From Thermoplasmatota archaeon (GTDB lineage: Archaea > Thermoplasmatota > E2 > DHVEG-1), in the NCBI GenBank assembly GCA_018824925.1, contig JAHJFH010000264.1, positions 1 through 6,384 of the forward strand: a stretch of DNA of 6,384 nucleotides. The letters are read 5' to 3'. The position numbers were made by a program, and so were the translations under genes. How positions within the stretch are numbered: position 1 is the first letter of the stretch; every line of letters begins with the position of its first letter. Shown one piece after another: positions 1-4,955 of the stretch. The notes below the pieces were generated by a model. That model ran no database searches, was not told where the DNA came from, and saw nothing but the letters and a program-made list of their open reading frames with translations.

Positions 1-1
1 T

Positions 2-61
2 AAAAAAATAAATATTGCTATATGCACAATAATAATCATTGCTAGTATCCCCGTAATGGGA
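2..61 (+). other. Signal peptide region of the twin nitroreductase
   Basis: The 20 codons start with two lysines, run through a hydrophobic core rich in Ile and Ala, and end VMG before EQ, a plausible signal peptidase I site. A Cys sits within the core, but the residues before it (I-A-I) do not make a good lipobox. One or a few codons, including the initiator, are missing to the left. Confidence 0.75.
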
Positions 62-1849
62 GAACAAATCATCCCGACCAGTAACCCTAGTCAACAACCC
101 TATTTTACACTTCCTCCACCCCCACCCATTGAAATGATACTTGAAGAATCAATATGTCGCAGAATGTCCGTACGATCATTCACAACAAACCAAGTCTCCG
201 ATGAAGAACTATCAACTATCCTCTGGGCTGCCTACGGAACCACCGAGAACGGAACTCGCACAATATATTCACCTGATGAAATCTACTCAAGTATTATCTA
301 TGTAATCAGAAGCGATGCTACGTACAAATACATCCCAGAAAACCACTCACTCGCCCTATATAAAAATGGAAATTATCTCCATCTCGGTCAATATACCGCC
401 CCCATTAAATTCGGACTTGTCTGGGACATGAACATAAATGCAGATGAAATGCGAGGCATGGCTGAAATCGGTATGATCGGACAAAACATCTATTTTAATG
501 CAAACGCACTTGATCTCGGAGTAGTCACAACAGGACTGAATGTCGATGATCTGTATCAACTCGGTATTCCAGCAAACGAAAAACCTGCAATCATCATGCC
601 CCTCGGACACCCTGCAACATCCTACGATTTTACCTACAATCCCCTCCCGCAACAAAACCTCCCCCCAGTCATCAATAATACTATGACCCTAACAGACACC
701 ATCAACAATCAGCTAATTGTCACCAACTGGGAAGATACCCCCCTCTCACTATTAGAACAATCACAACTCATCTGGAGCTCATATGGCTACTCATATCTAA
801 TCGATAACATCAACACAAAACGACATCGAACCCTCCCCAGTGCAATCGGCATCTATCCCTACAAAATATATGTCGCCAACCACACTGGCGTCTACCAATA
901 TATACCAAATACCCATTCGATAACCCCCATTATTCTGGGAGATAAACGAACAGCTATTAACAACTCTATTGAATCACAAGATATCAAACTAACCCAAGCA
1001 TCCTGGATTATCACTGCTTGTCTTGATACCACCAGTGGCACCCCACAATACCAAGGATTCTGGTACTACGAAACCGGTGCCATAACCCATAACATCCTTC
1101 TCGAAGCAACCGCCCTTAATCTTGGAGCTAATGTCATCTATAACATAACCGATGCCAATGGATTACGAACCGCCCTTGGAATACCTACACAAACACATCT
1201 CACACCCCTTGTCGTTATCCCCATAGGTAACCCAATCCTCAGCGAACCACCCGCAACACCCGAAATCACGGGTCCCGGAAGCGGAAACCTCGGCGAAACC
1301 TACACCTTCACCGCAAACACTACCGATCCCGAAGAAGACAATCTCTATTACCTTTTTGACTGGGGCGATGACACAACCAGTAACTGGCTTGGTCCCTACC
1401 CCTCAGGAACCCCCATATCATCAACACACATTTGGAACACCATCGGAGACTATCTCATAAGAGTCAAAGCAAAAGATAGTAATGGTGCCACTAGCGAATG
1501 GTCAAACCCAATAACACTCCATATTTTAGAAGCAATATTAGAAATTAAATTAATATCCGGGAGTTTATTCAAAATCAAATCAGCCATAAAAAATAATGAT
1601 CTCATAGATATCACCGATGTACACTACCGTATCAATCTTAATGGAGGCATCATACTCCTCGGCAAAAACACCACAGGAACAATCCCCAATATCCCTACTG
1701 GAGAAACAACCGAAATTCAATCAAACACCATCATCGGATTTGGTCCAACAACCATCACAATATCTGCAGAAATCCCCGAACGATCAACCAGACGAGAACA
1801 AACAGGCTTCATAATACTATTTTACATTAATGTCAAACCAGGAGGATAA
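2..1849 (+). CDS. Exported twin nitroreductase (SagB-like) protein with PKD and C-terminal beta domains, 5'-partial
   Basis: 615 residues are visible and the start codon lies left of the window. Translation before the Met at 56 stays open to base 2 and reads KKINIAICTIIIIASIPVMG, a lysine-plus-hydrophobic signal peptide, so that Met is not the start. Counting from the Met at 56: a Pro-rich linker (to about 28); nitroreductase domain 1 (28-193) with RRMSVRSF (35-42), LWAAYG (56-61) and the helix AEIGMIGQNIYFNANALDLG (136-155); nitroreductase domain 2 (212-395) with LIWSSYG, PSAIGIYP (261-268) and ILLEATALNLG; a PKD domain (400-490) with DWGDD; and a last beta-rich domain (495-597). Nitroreductases bind FMN between two subunits; here a covalent pseudo-dimer acting outside the cell is inferred. 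Substrate unknown. No sortase-type tail or terminal membrane helix is seen. No obvious operon partner is visible; the next gene has its own TATA box. Confidence 0.85.
   Translation, partial: KKINIAICTIIIIASIPVMGEQIIPTSNPSQQPYFTLPPPPPIEMILEESICRRMSVRSFTTNQVSDEELSTILWAAYGTTENGTRTIYSPDEIYSSIIYVIRSDATYKYIPENHSLALYKNGNYLHLGQYTAPIKFGLVWDMNINADEMRGMAEIGMIGQNIYFNANALDLGVVTTGLNVDDLYQLGIPANEKPAIIMPLGHPATSYDFTYNPLPQQNLPPVINNTMTLTDTINNQLIVTNWEDTPLSLLEQSQLIWSSYGYSYLIDNINTKRHRTLPSAIGIYPYKIYVANHTGVYQYIPNTHSITPIILGDKRTAINNSIESQDIKLTQASWIITACLDTTSGTPQYQGFWYYETGAITHNILLEATALNLGANVIYNITDANGLRTALGIPTQTHLTPLVVIPIGNPILSEPPATPEITGPGSGNLGETYTFTANTTDPEEDNLYYLFDWGDDTTSNWLGPYPSGTPISSTHIWNTIGDYLIRVKAKDSNGATSEWSNPITLHILEAILEIKLISGSLFKIKSAIKNNDLIDITDVHYRINLNGGIILLGKNTTGTIPNIPTGETTEIQSNTIIGFGPTTITISAEIPERSTRREQTGFIILFYINVKPGG
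1538..1846 (+). other. C-terminal beta-rich domain of unknown function
   Basis: About 103 residues following the PKD domain. Landmarks are LFKIKSAIKN, a GGIILLGK stretch followed by TTGTI, a central IGFGPTTITISAEIP, and the end GFIILFYINVKPGG. The alternating hydrophobic pattern suggests a beta sandwich of the CARDB/DUF11-like kind (inference). From memory, similar ends occur on other PKD-bearing exported proteins of uncultured Thermoplasmatota; no search was possible. A role in attachment to the surface or to other proteins is only a guess. Confidence 0.5.
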
Positions 1850-1859
1850 AAAAAATAGA

Positions 1860-1873
1860 TTGTTTTATAACAA
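1860..1873 (+). promoter_or_regulatory. TATA-like box, distal
   Basis: TTGTTTTATAACAA is an inverted repeat (TTGTT/AACAA) around a TATA-like core, just after the stop of the nitroreductase gene. A transcript would start near 1893, giving a roughly 110-base leader before the zinc-ribbon gene. A nearer TATA box exists, so this one is uncertain. Confidence 0.3.
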
Positions 1874-1948
1874 CAGAGAGTACCCACTACAAAAAATAAG
1901 ATCATAAGATATCAAGAAAACGCCTCACAAAGAATCATTCACAAACAT

Positions 1949-1963
1949 GGGTTTTATAAACCC
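1949..1963 (+). promoter_or_regulatory. TATA box of the zinc-ribbon gene within a palindrome
   Basis: GGGTTTTATAAACCC has perfect 6-base arms (GGGTTT/AAACCC) around TAT. The TATA core 1953-1960 predicts transcription from about 1980, leaving a leader of about 20 bases before the ATG at 2003. The palindrome exactly covers the site where TBP would sit, so a dimeric repressor could compete for it (inference). Confidence 0.55.
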
Positions 1964-2002
1964 TTAACAAGTTATGCACATACAATACCGTGAAGATGAC
2001 CC

Positions 2003-2158
2003 ATGATTCATATTAAATGTAAAAACTGTGGATGGCGACTACCCTTTTCCAGTAAAACCAGTGAAGATACTGTCAAAAACCACAAAGATACCACCCTTGT
2101 CTGCCCCCAATGCAATGAAATCCTTATTGTCCGCGGTGGAAAGAAAAGAGAACTATAA
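2003..2158 (+). CDS. Small zinc-ribbon protein, 51 residues
   Basis: A 51-residue protein with two Cys pairs, CKNC (6-9) and CPQC (34-37), separated by 24 residues: the layout of a single zinc ribbon binding one Zn by four cysteines. The segment IKCKNCGWRLPF is typical of a first zinc knuckle, and LVCPQCNEILIV of the second. The basic C-terminus (RGGKKREL) could contact nucleic acid. The start is fixed, because an in-frame TGA lies at 1997-1999 and no other start follows it before 2003. The ribosome site is weak (GTGA at 1990-1993, nine bases upstream). It has its own palindromic TATA box. Such ribbons occur as small archaeal transcription or translation factors and as orphan proteins; I cannot name the family. 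Cytoplasmic. Confidence 0.8.
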   Translation: MIHIKCKNCGWRLPFSSKTSEDTVKNHKDTTLVCPQCNEILIVRGGKKREL

Positions 2159-2179
2159 ACCCGCCATCACAGACAGTGC

Positions 2180-2189
2180 TTTTATAAAA
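2180..2189 (+). promoter_or_regulatory. TATA box for the 29-residue peptide gene
   Basis: TTTTATAAAA lies 22 bases after the zinc-ribbon stop. It predicts a transcript start near 2210, just before the GGGGGTGAGG ribosome site at 2221-2230. The match in spacing is the main support for a real small gene at 2233. Confidence 0.5.
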
Positions 2190-2232
2190 CAACAGCCGAT
2201 ATAGAATCTTGAAAAAAAGAGGGGGTGAGGAA

Positions 2233-2322
2233 TTGGCAACTTTTGGCGAACGAATAAAGAAAGCATGGAAAAACTTTTATGATTTACCACCAAAATCAGA
2301 AGAAAAAGTAAAGAAAAAATAA
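2233..2322 (+). CDS. Probable 29-residue basic peptide, TTG start
   Basis: Begins MATFGERIKKAWKNFYDLPP and ends in a charged, Lys-rich tail (SEEKVKKK). Residues 4-16 would form an amphipathic helix with Phe, Ile, Trp and Phe on one side and Arg/Lys on the other, suggesting membrane-surface or nucleic-acid binding (inference). The start is TTG at 2233, placed four bases after GGTGA (2224-2228), a near-complete archaeal ribosome site. An in-frame TTG at 2209 is less likely because it would put that site inside the gene. Its own TATA box (2180-2189) and an oligo-T end (2336-2341) bracket it as a single transcript. No known family recognised. The short length leaves real doubt. Confidence 0.5.
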   Translation: MATFGERIKKAWKNFYDLPPKSEEKVKKK

Positions 2323-2335
2323 CCACCATTTCTCC

Positions 2336-2341
2336 TTTTTT
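2336..2341 (+). terminator. Oligo-T terminator after the 29-residue peptide
   Basis: Six Ts follow a pyrimidine-rich stretch (TTTCTCC) 14 bases past the stop, with no hairpin. Archaeal RNA polymerase stops at such tracts. Confidence 0.4.
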
Positions 2342-2431
2342 ATTAGTCACTACAGAATCAATAATAGAACCAACAACATACACATCAAGGAAACATACAC
2401 GTATCTCTTGTACAAATTTTCATCCAAAACG

Positions 2432-2439
2432 TTTAATAA
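2432..2439 (+). promoter_or_regulatory. TATA box for a candidate small RNA
   Basis: TTTAATAA preceded by an A-rich CCAAAACG that could serve as BRE. It predicts a transcript starting about 2460-2463. A second AT-rich match (ATTATATCC near 2450) is possible but would start within the structured region. Confidence 0.4.
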
Positions 2440-2460
2440 TGACAAGTACATTATATCCTT

Positions 2461-2521
2461 AGATCAGGGGAATGAGATTTAAATGATTTTAATTCTGACG
2501 AGCTGAGCTCGCCTTTTTTTT
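2461..2521 (+). ncRNA. Candidate small non-coding RNA with 3' hairpin and oligo-T end
   Basis: About 60 bases between a TATA box with correct spacing (2432-2439) and a strong stop signal. The 3' end has a GC-rich hairpin, CGAGC-TGA-GCTCG (2499-2511), followed by CC and eight Ts (2514-2521). The middle is AT-rich with no useful reading frame and no good ribosome site. It does not fit a box C/D RNA: the CTGA motifs at 2495 and 2503 are too close together and no proper box C stands in front. No Rfam-like family recognised. Function unknown. Confidence 0.4.
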
Positions 2522-2550
2522 ATTCATTTTCCTCCCTTTCTCATTCCCCT
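2466..2550. repeat. 12-bp perfect inverted repeat enclosing the candidate RNA
   Basis: AGGGGAATGAGA (2466-2477) is exactly matched by TCTCATTCCCCT (2539-2550). A further six-base pairing lies inside (AAATGA 2481-2486 with TCATTT 2524-2529), and the GC hairpin and T tract lie within that. The arms could pair only in a read-through transcript, or they could be the ends of an 85-bp miniature element. No clear target-site duplication flanks it. Confidence 0.6.
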
Positions 2551-2730
2551 CAATCTACTATCCTAATCACAAATTACATTCAATTAAACCTATTATAAAA
2601 AAAAATTTACTAATACCTAAGAAAGTTATGATAAAAAAGAAAGAAATGGGTTAATACCAGCAATTTCAGATGGAGTACAAACCCAGGCTTCATATACTAT
2701 AAATTTAATTTTGTGACACTACAAGAAAAT
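2551..2730. other. AT-rich spacer without a supported gene
   Basis: This stretch lies downstream of the DUF2582 gene on the minus strand. Two plus-strand frames are open over about 25-30 codons from roughly 2640 (one reading RNGLIPAISDGVQTQ, another WVNTSNFRWSTNPGF), but neither has a start codon with a ribosome site. They may be chance or relics. No RNA gene or good repeat seen. Confidence 0.5.
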
Positions 2731-3141
2731 CTAATATTTTAATCTGATCTTCATCTGTTTCTTACCCGTTTTTTGCCACTGCCAATCCACTTTATCTTCT
2801 CGAGCAAGCCAACCAACTGCAGAATACGCATCTTTTAACGGAATATCCGCAAATTTCGCTAATGATGAAACATCAACTTCTTGTTGCGTTTGAAGGGTCT
2901 CCCAAATTTTTCCTGCATCAGCCCCAACCGTCTCAGTTAAATTAGTAGCACCAAGAGCATACAGCACTCCATTCTTAACGACTTTATTTTCCCGAGCAAG
3001 CCAACCAATTGCTGCCTGAAAATGATGTTCATCAAGTCGAGTGGTTTTCAGAAGTTTTGTTTTTGGAAGCGGTCCTAACATATCTAGGGTTTTGTAGATC
3101 TTTCCAGCGTTTTTCCCACATTCCTCCATGTACGGTATCAT
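2731..3141 (-). CDS. Tandem DUF2582 winged-helix protein
   Basis: A 136-residue protein holding two copies of a winged helix-turn-helix of the DUF2582 family. Copy 1 runs from NAGKIYKTL (11-19) to AIGWLARENKV (44-54), copy 2 from DAGKIWETL (75-83) to AVGWLAREDKV (108-118), a spacing of 64 residues. Most family members I know of are about 70-80 residues with a single domain, so this is a doubled form. DNA binding is inferred from the fold; no ligand or metal motif is seen and the target is unknown. The start is taken as ATG at 3141, five bases after GGTGA. The GTG at 3150 overlaps that site, and a third in-frame ATG at 3129 is rather far from it. A TATA-like box at 3179-3186 fits. Transcribed divergently from the transglutaminase gene. 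The C-terminus is Lys-rich (KTGKKQMKIRLKY). Confidence 0.85.
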   Translation of the reverse strand: MIPYMEECGKNAGKIYKTLDMLGPLPKTKLLKTTRLDEHHFQAAIGWLARENKVVKNGVLYALGATNLTETVGADAGKIWETLQTQQEVDVSSLAKFADIPLKDAYSAVGWLAREDKVDWQWQKTGKKQMKIRLKY

Positions 3142-3178
3142 GAACCTCACCTTAATTCAGCCAAATATCTCTCAGGTG

Positions 3179-3186
3179 ATTAAATA
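3179..3186 (-). promoter_or_regulatory. TATA-like box of the DUF2582 gene
   Basis: Reads TATTTAAT on the minus strand, followed by a predicted start near 3156 and the ribosome site GGTGAGG (3145-3151). Confidence 0.4.
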
Positions 3187-3411
3187 CCTTATCATCAACT
3201 ATCACAATGGCGTCAAAAGAAACACACAGAAATGAACCAATATTTCTGCAATTTGAACAAACGACATAGACAAACAGACTATTCTATCTGTCAAATAAAG
3301 AGAATTGCAAATGTTTCTCCTTACAAGAATTCAATATTATTTGATCATGTACAATCATATTTTTCGGTAATGTACCCGTTTTCTTAGATATGAAACAAAA
3401 CAGGGGGAATC

Positions 3412-3419
3412 TTTAAAAA
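3412..3419 (+). promoter_or_regulatory. TATA-like box of the transglutaminase gene
   Basis: TTTAAAAA after a purine-rich CAGGGGGAATC. It predicts transcription from about 3440 and a leader of about 35 bases before the ATG at 3475. Confidence 0.4.
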
Positions 3420-3474
3420 ACTATTTTCTGTAAAGACTTAATATCAACGAGAGTTGTGGAGAACAAAACACCAT

Positions 3475-4347
3475 ATGAATAAATCCATAACAATACATGG
3501 ATGGCATATCCATCATCATGAAAAACTTATCTACCATGCCAACGCAGGTACACCATCATTTCGACTAAAATTTTTCCAGTATCCTCCCTATCGACAGACT
3601 GTAGCAATACGGAAACATCCTAATAAATGTCAGATTAAATCCAAAGGACAAAATATGTATTTCGTTTTTCACCAGAAGGTTGGAAGCAAAGGAATCATCT
3701 CATTAGAACGAATCATCGACATTCATCCCCTACCATCATTTCATACTATCACCGAAAATTGGGGAAAAATATCATGCATCCCAGACAAACTAAAACAAAA
3801 ATATCAACAAAAATCCTCATACTGGCCACTACATACGAAAACCATACAGAACATCACCGATCAGCAATGGTTCCATACAGATGATCTCTCACTATGGGTA
3901 CAATCCGCCAGTAGAAATATTAAAGAAAAAATCAGATATTCTGAAAAACAAGAGACACGATTAGGCGCGGAACAAGCATACCTAACAGGCATTGGCGATT
4001 GTGATGAATTCACAGATCTTTTTATCACCTTTGCACGAATGCGAGGAATTCCCTGTCGACGATTAACCGGATATTTTATAAAAATAACACCAGATATCAA
4101 TGCTGAACCACACGCATGGGCAGAAATTTTTTCATCCACTCTTGGATGGCTTCCTATTGATATTCCATTACGAAATCTTGGAAGCCATTACATAAATTAT
4201 ATCATCCTTAAAATCGAGGAATTCAATCCATCACTACCCGAGTATCAAATACACACAACCCAATCAACCACAGTTCATTCTCAATGGGAAACCCCCCCGC
4301 CAAGTATTACACCAATTACCCTAAACTCACACAATTTGCTTCATTAG
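3475..4347 (+). CDS. Transglutaminase-like cysteine protease-fold protein
   Basis: A 290-residue protein. The C-terminal half is a transglutaminase core with all three catalytic residues in place: Cys176 in GIGDCDEFTDLFI, His213 in EPHAWAEIF, and Asp229 in GWLPIDI. Family members act as peptidases, amidases or protein crosslinkers, so the reaction cannot be fixed. Residues 1-135 are a His- and aromatic-rich N-terminal region, probably a beta domain, which I do not recognise. There is no signal peptide or membrane helix, and an in-frame TAA at 3439-3441 rules out a longer N-terminus, so the protein is probably cytosolic, whereas many transglutaminase-like proteins are exported or membrane-bound. 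ATG at 3475 is chosen over TTG at 3454; GGAG at 3458-3461 is rather distant (13 bases) but lies before it. Single-gene unit: the following operon has its own TATA box right after this stop codon. Confidence 0.85.
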   Translation: MNKSITIHGWHIHHHEKLIYHANAGTPSFRLKFFQYPPYRQTVAIRKHPNKCQIKSKGQNMYFVFHQKVGSKGIISLERIIDIHPLPSFHTITENWGKISCIPDKLKQKYQQKSSYWPLHTKTIQNITDQQWFHTDDLSLWVQSASRNIKEKIRYSEKQETRLGAEQAYLTGIGDCDEFTDLFITFARMRGIPCRRLTGYFIKITPDINAEPHAWAEIFSSTLGWLPIDIPLRNLGSHYINYIILKIEEFNPSLPEYQIHTTQSTTVHSQWETPPPSITPITLNSHNLLH

Positions 4348-4348
4348 G

Positions 4349-4357
4349 TATTTAAAA
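4349..4357 (+). promoter_or_regulatory. TATA box of the membrane protein-YbjQ operon
   Basis: TATTTAAAA begins one base after the transglutaminase stop codon and predicts transcription from about 4377, close to the ATG of a short upstream frame (4377-4409) and some 20 bases before the membrane-protein start. Confidence 0.45.
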
Positions 4358-4398
4358 GGGTTTATCGGTATCAGCCATGATTGAAGAAAAAGGTAGTA

Positions 4399-4641
4399 AT
4401 GATGAATAATATAAAAACAATAGGATTAGTGCTCTTTTTAGGGGGCATCATTCTTTTTTTTATCTATGGAATTTACCTCGGATTTGAGGAGATCATACAA
4501 ACATTGGATTACATAACAGGATTCCTATTAGGAATTATCCTCATTGGTTTTATCGTCTTATTACTCTGTATAGTTATTGAACAACGAAAAAACACTAAAG
4601 AAACCATGAAAGATATAAAAAAGGAGGATTTGGAACCATGA
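4399..4641 (+). CDS. Small two-helix membrane protein
   Basis: 80 residues with two hydrophobic spans, about 6-28 (TIGLVLFLGGIILFFIYGIY) and 38-60 (YITGFLLGIILIGFIVLLLC), joined by a short acidic loop (GFEEIIQTLD). A charged 20-residue tail (EQRKNTKETMKDIKKEDLEP) probably stays in the cytoplasm by the positive-inside rule, leaving both ends inside. No catalytic motif; family not recognised. Start choice is open between adjacent ATGs at 4399 and 4402 (GGTAG at 4392-4396 suits the latter best); a TTG at 4381 would add six residues but lacks a ribosome site. Its stop overlaps the next start (ATGA), so it is translationally coupled to the YbjQ-family protein, which suggests the two products work together, perhaps as a membrane anchor and its soluble partner (inference). 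Confidence 0.75.
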   Translation: MMNNIKTIGLVLFLGGIILFFIYGIYLGFEEIIQTLDYITGFLLGIILIGFIVLLLCIVIEQRKNTKETMKDIKKEDLEP

Positions 4642-4955
4642 TTATCGTAAACACTGACTTCGTTTTAGGTAAAGAAATAACAAAAATGTTTGGTTTAGTG
4701 CGAGGAAACACGGTTCAAGCAAAAAGCATTGGAAAAGACATAAAAGCAGGATTACGAAATATCGCTGGTGGAGAAATCACGGAATATACTGACATGCTTG
4801 CTGAAGCACGAGAAATCGCTCTCAAACGCATGGAAGAAAAAGCAGAAAAATTAGGGGCTGATGCAGTCATTAACGTTCGATTTATGACCTCATCAATTAT
4901 GGGTGGAGCTGCTGAAATTCTTGCTTATGGTACTGCAGTAAACCTAAAATTATGA
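4638..4955 (+). CDS. YbjQ family (UPF0145/DUF74) protein
   Basis: 105 residues, the usual family length and complete. Family landmarks are present in order: GLVRGNTVQAKSIGKDI (residues 19-35), an IAGGEITEYTDML block (42-54), AREIALKRMEEKAEKLGADAV (57-77), NVRFMTSS (79-86), and the end AEILAYGTAV. The fold is alpha/beta and known structures form ring-like oligomers; databases often label it a heavy-metal-binding domain, but the biochemical role is not established and no Cys or His metal site is visible here (there is no Cys or His at all). Ribosome site AGGAGG at 4622-4627, ten bases before ATG. The ATG overlaps the stop of the upstream membrane-protein gene by four bases. Cytoplasmic. Confidence 0.9.
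   Translation: MIIVNTDFVLGKEITKMFGLVRGNTVQAKSIGKDIKAGLRNIAGGEITEYTDMLAEAREIALKRMEEKAEKLGADAVINVRFMTSSIMGGAAEILAYGTAVNLKL

Larger units (their letters stand above)
3142..3474. other. 333-base divergent intergenic region
   Basis: It contains the minus-strand promoter of the DUF2582 gene at its left end and the plus-strand promoter of the transglutaminase gene at its right end. The middle (about 3190-3400) is AT-rich and has no supported reading frame, no tRNA-like cloverleaf and no long repeat that I can see. Confidence 0.6.

Noticed and set aside
56..58. ATG at 56 as the start of the nitroreductase gene
   Set aside because: The frame is open to base 2 and the upstream codons encode a good signal peptide; there is also no ribosome site before 56.
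356..655. Open frame of 99 codons on the minus strand
   Set aside because: Antisense to the conserved nitroreductase domain 1; composition is not protein-like and no ribosome site or promoter fits.
1617..1814. 65-codon plus-strand frame
   Set aside because: Lies entirely within the C-terminal domain of the nitroreductase protein in another frame, with no ribosome site.
2153..2383. 76-codon minus-strand frame with a hydrophobic stretch
   Set aside because: It is antisense to the 29-residue peptide gene and its TATA box; the Phe/Leu-rich sequence is simply the reverse of Lys codons and A-rich DNA.
2466..2511. Box C/D guide RNA
   Set aside because: CTGA motifs exist, but no RTGATGA box C is found at the proper place and the boxes are too close for guide segments.
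2466..2550. Certain miniature transposon
   Set aside because: The 12-bp terminal inverted repeats fit, but no target-site duplication is visible (AGATC on the left, CAATC on the right) and there is only one copy in the window.
2640..2727. Short peptide gene or gene remnant
   Set aside because: Two frames look mildly protein-like but neither has a start with a ribosome site, and no family is recognisable.
3861..4139. 92-codon minus-strand frame
   Set aside because: Antisense to the catalytic part of the transglutaminase gene.
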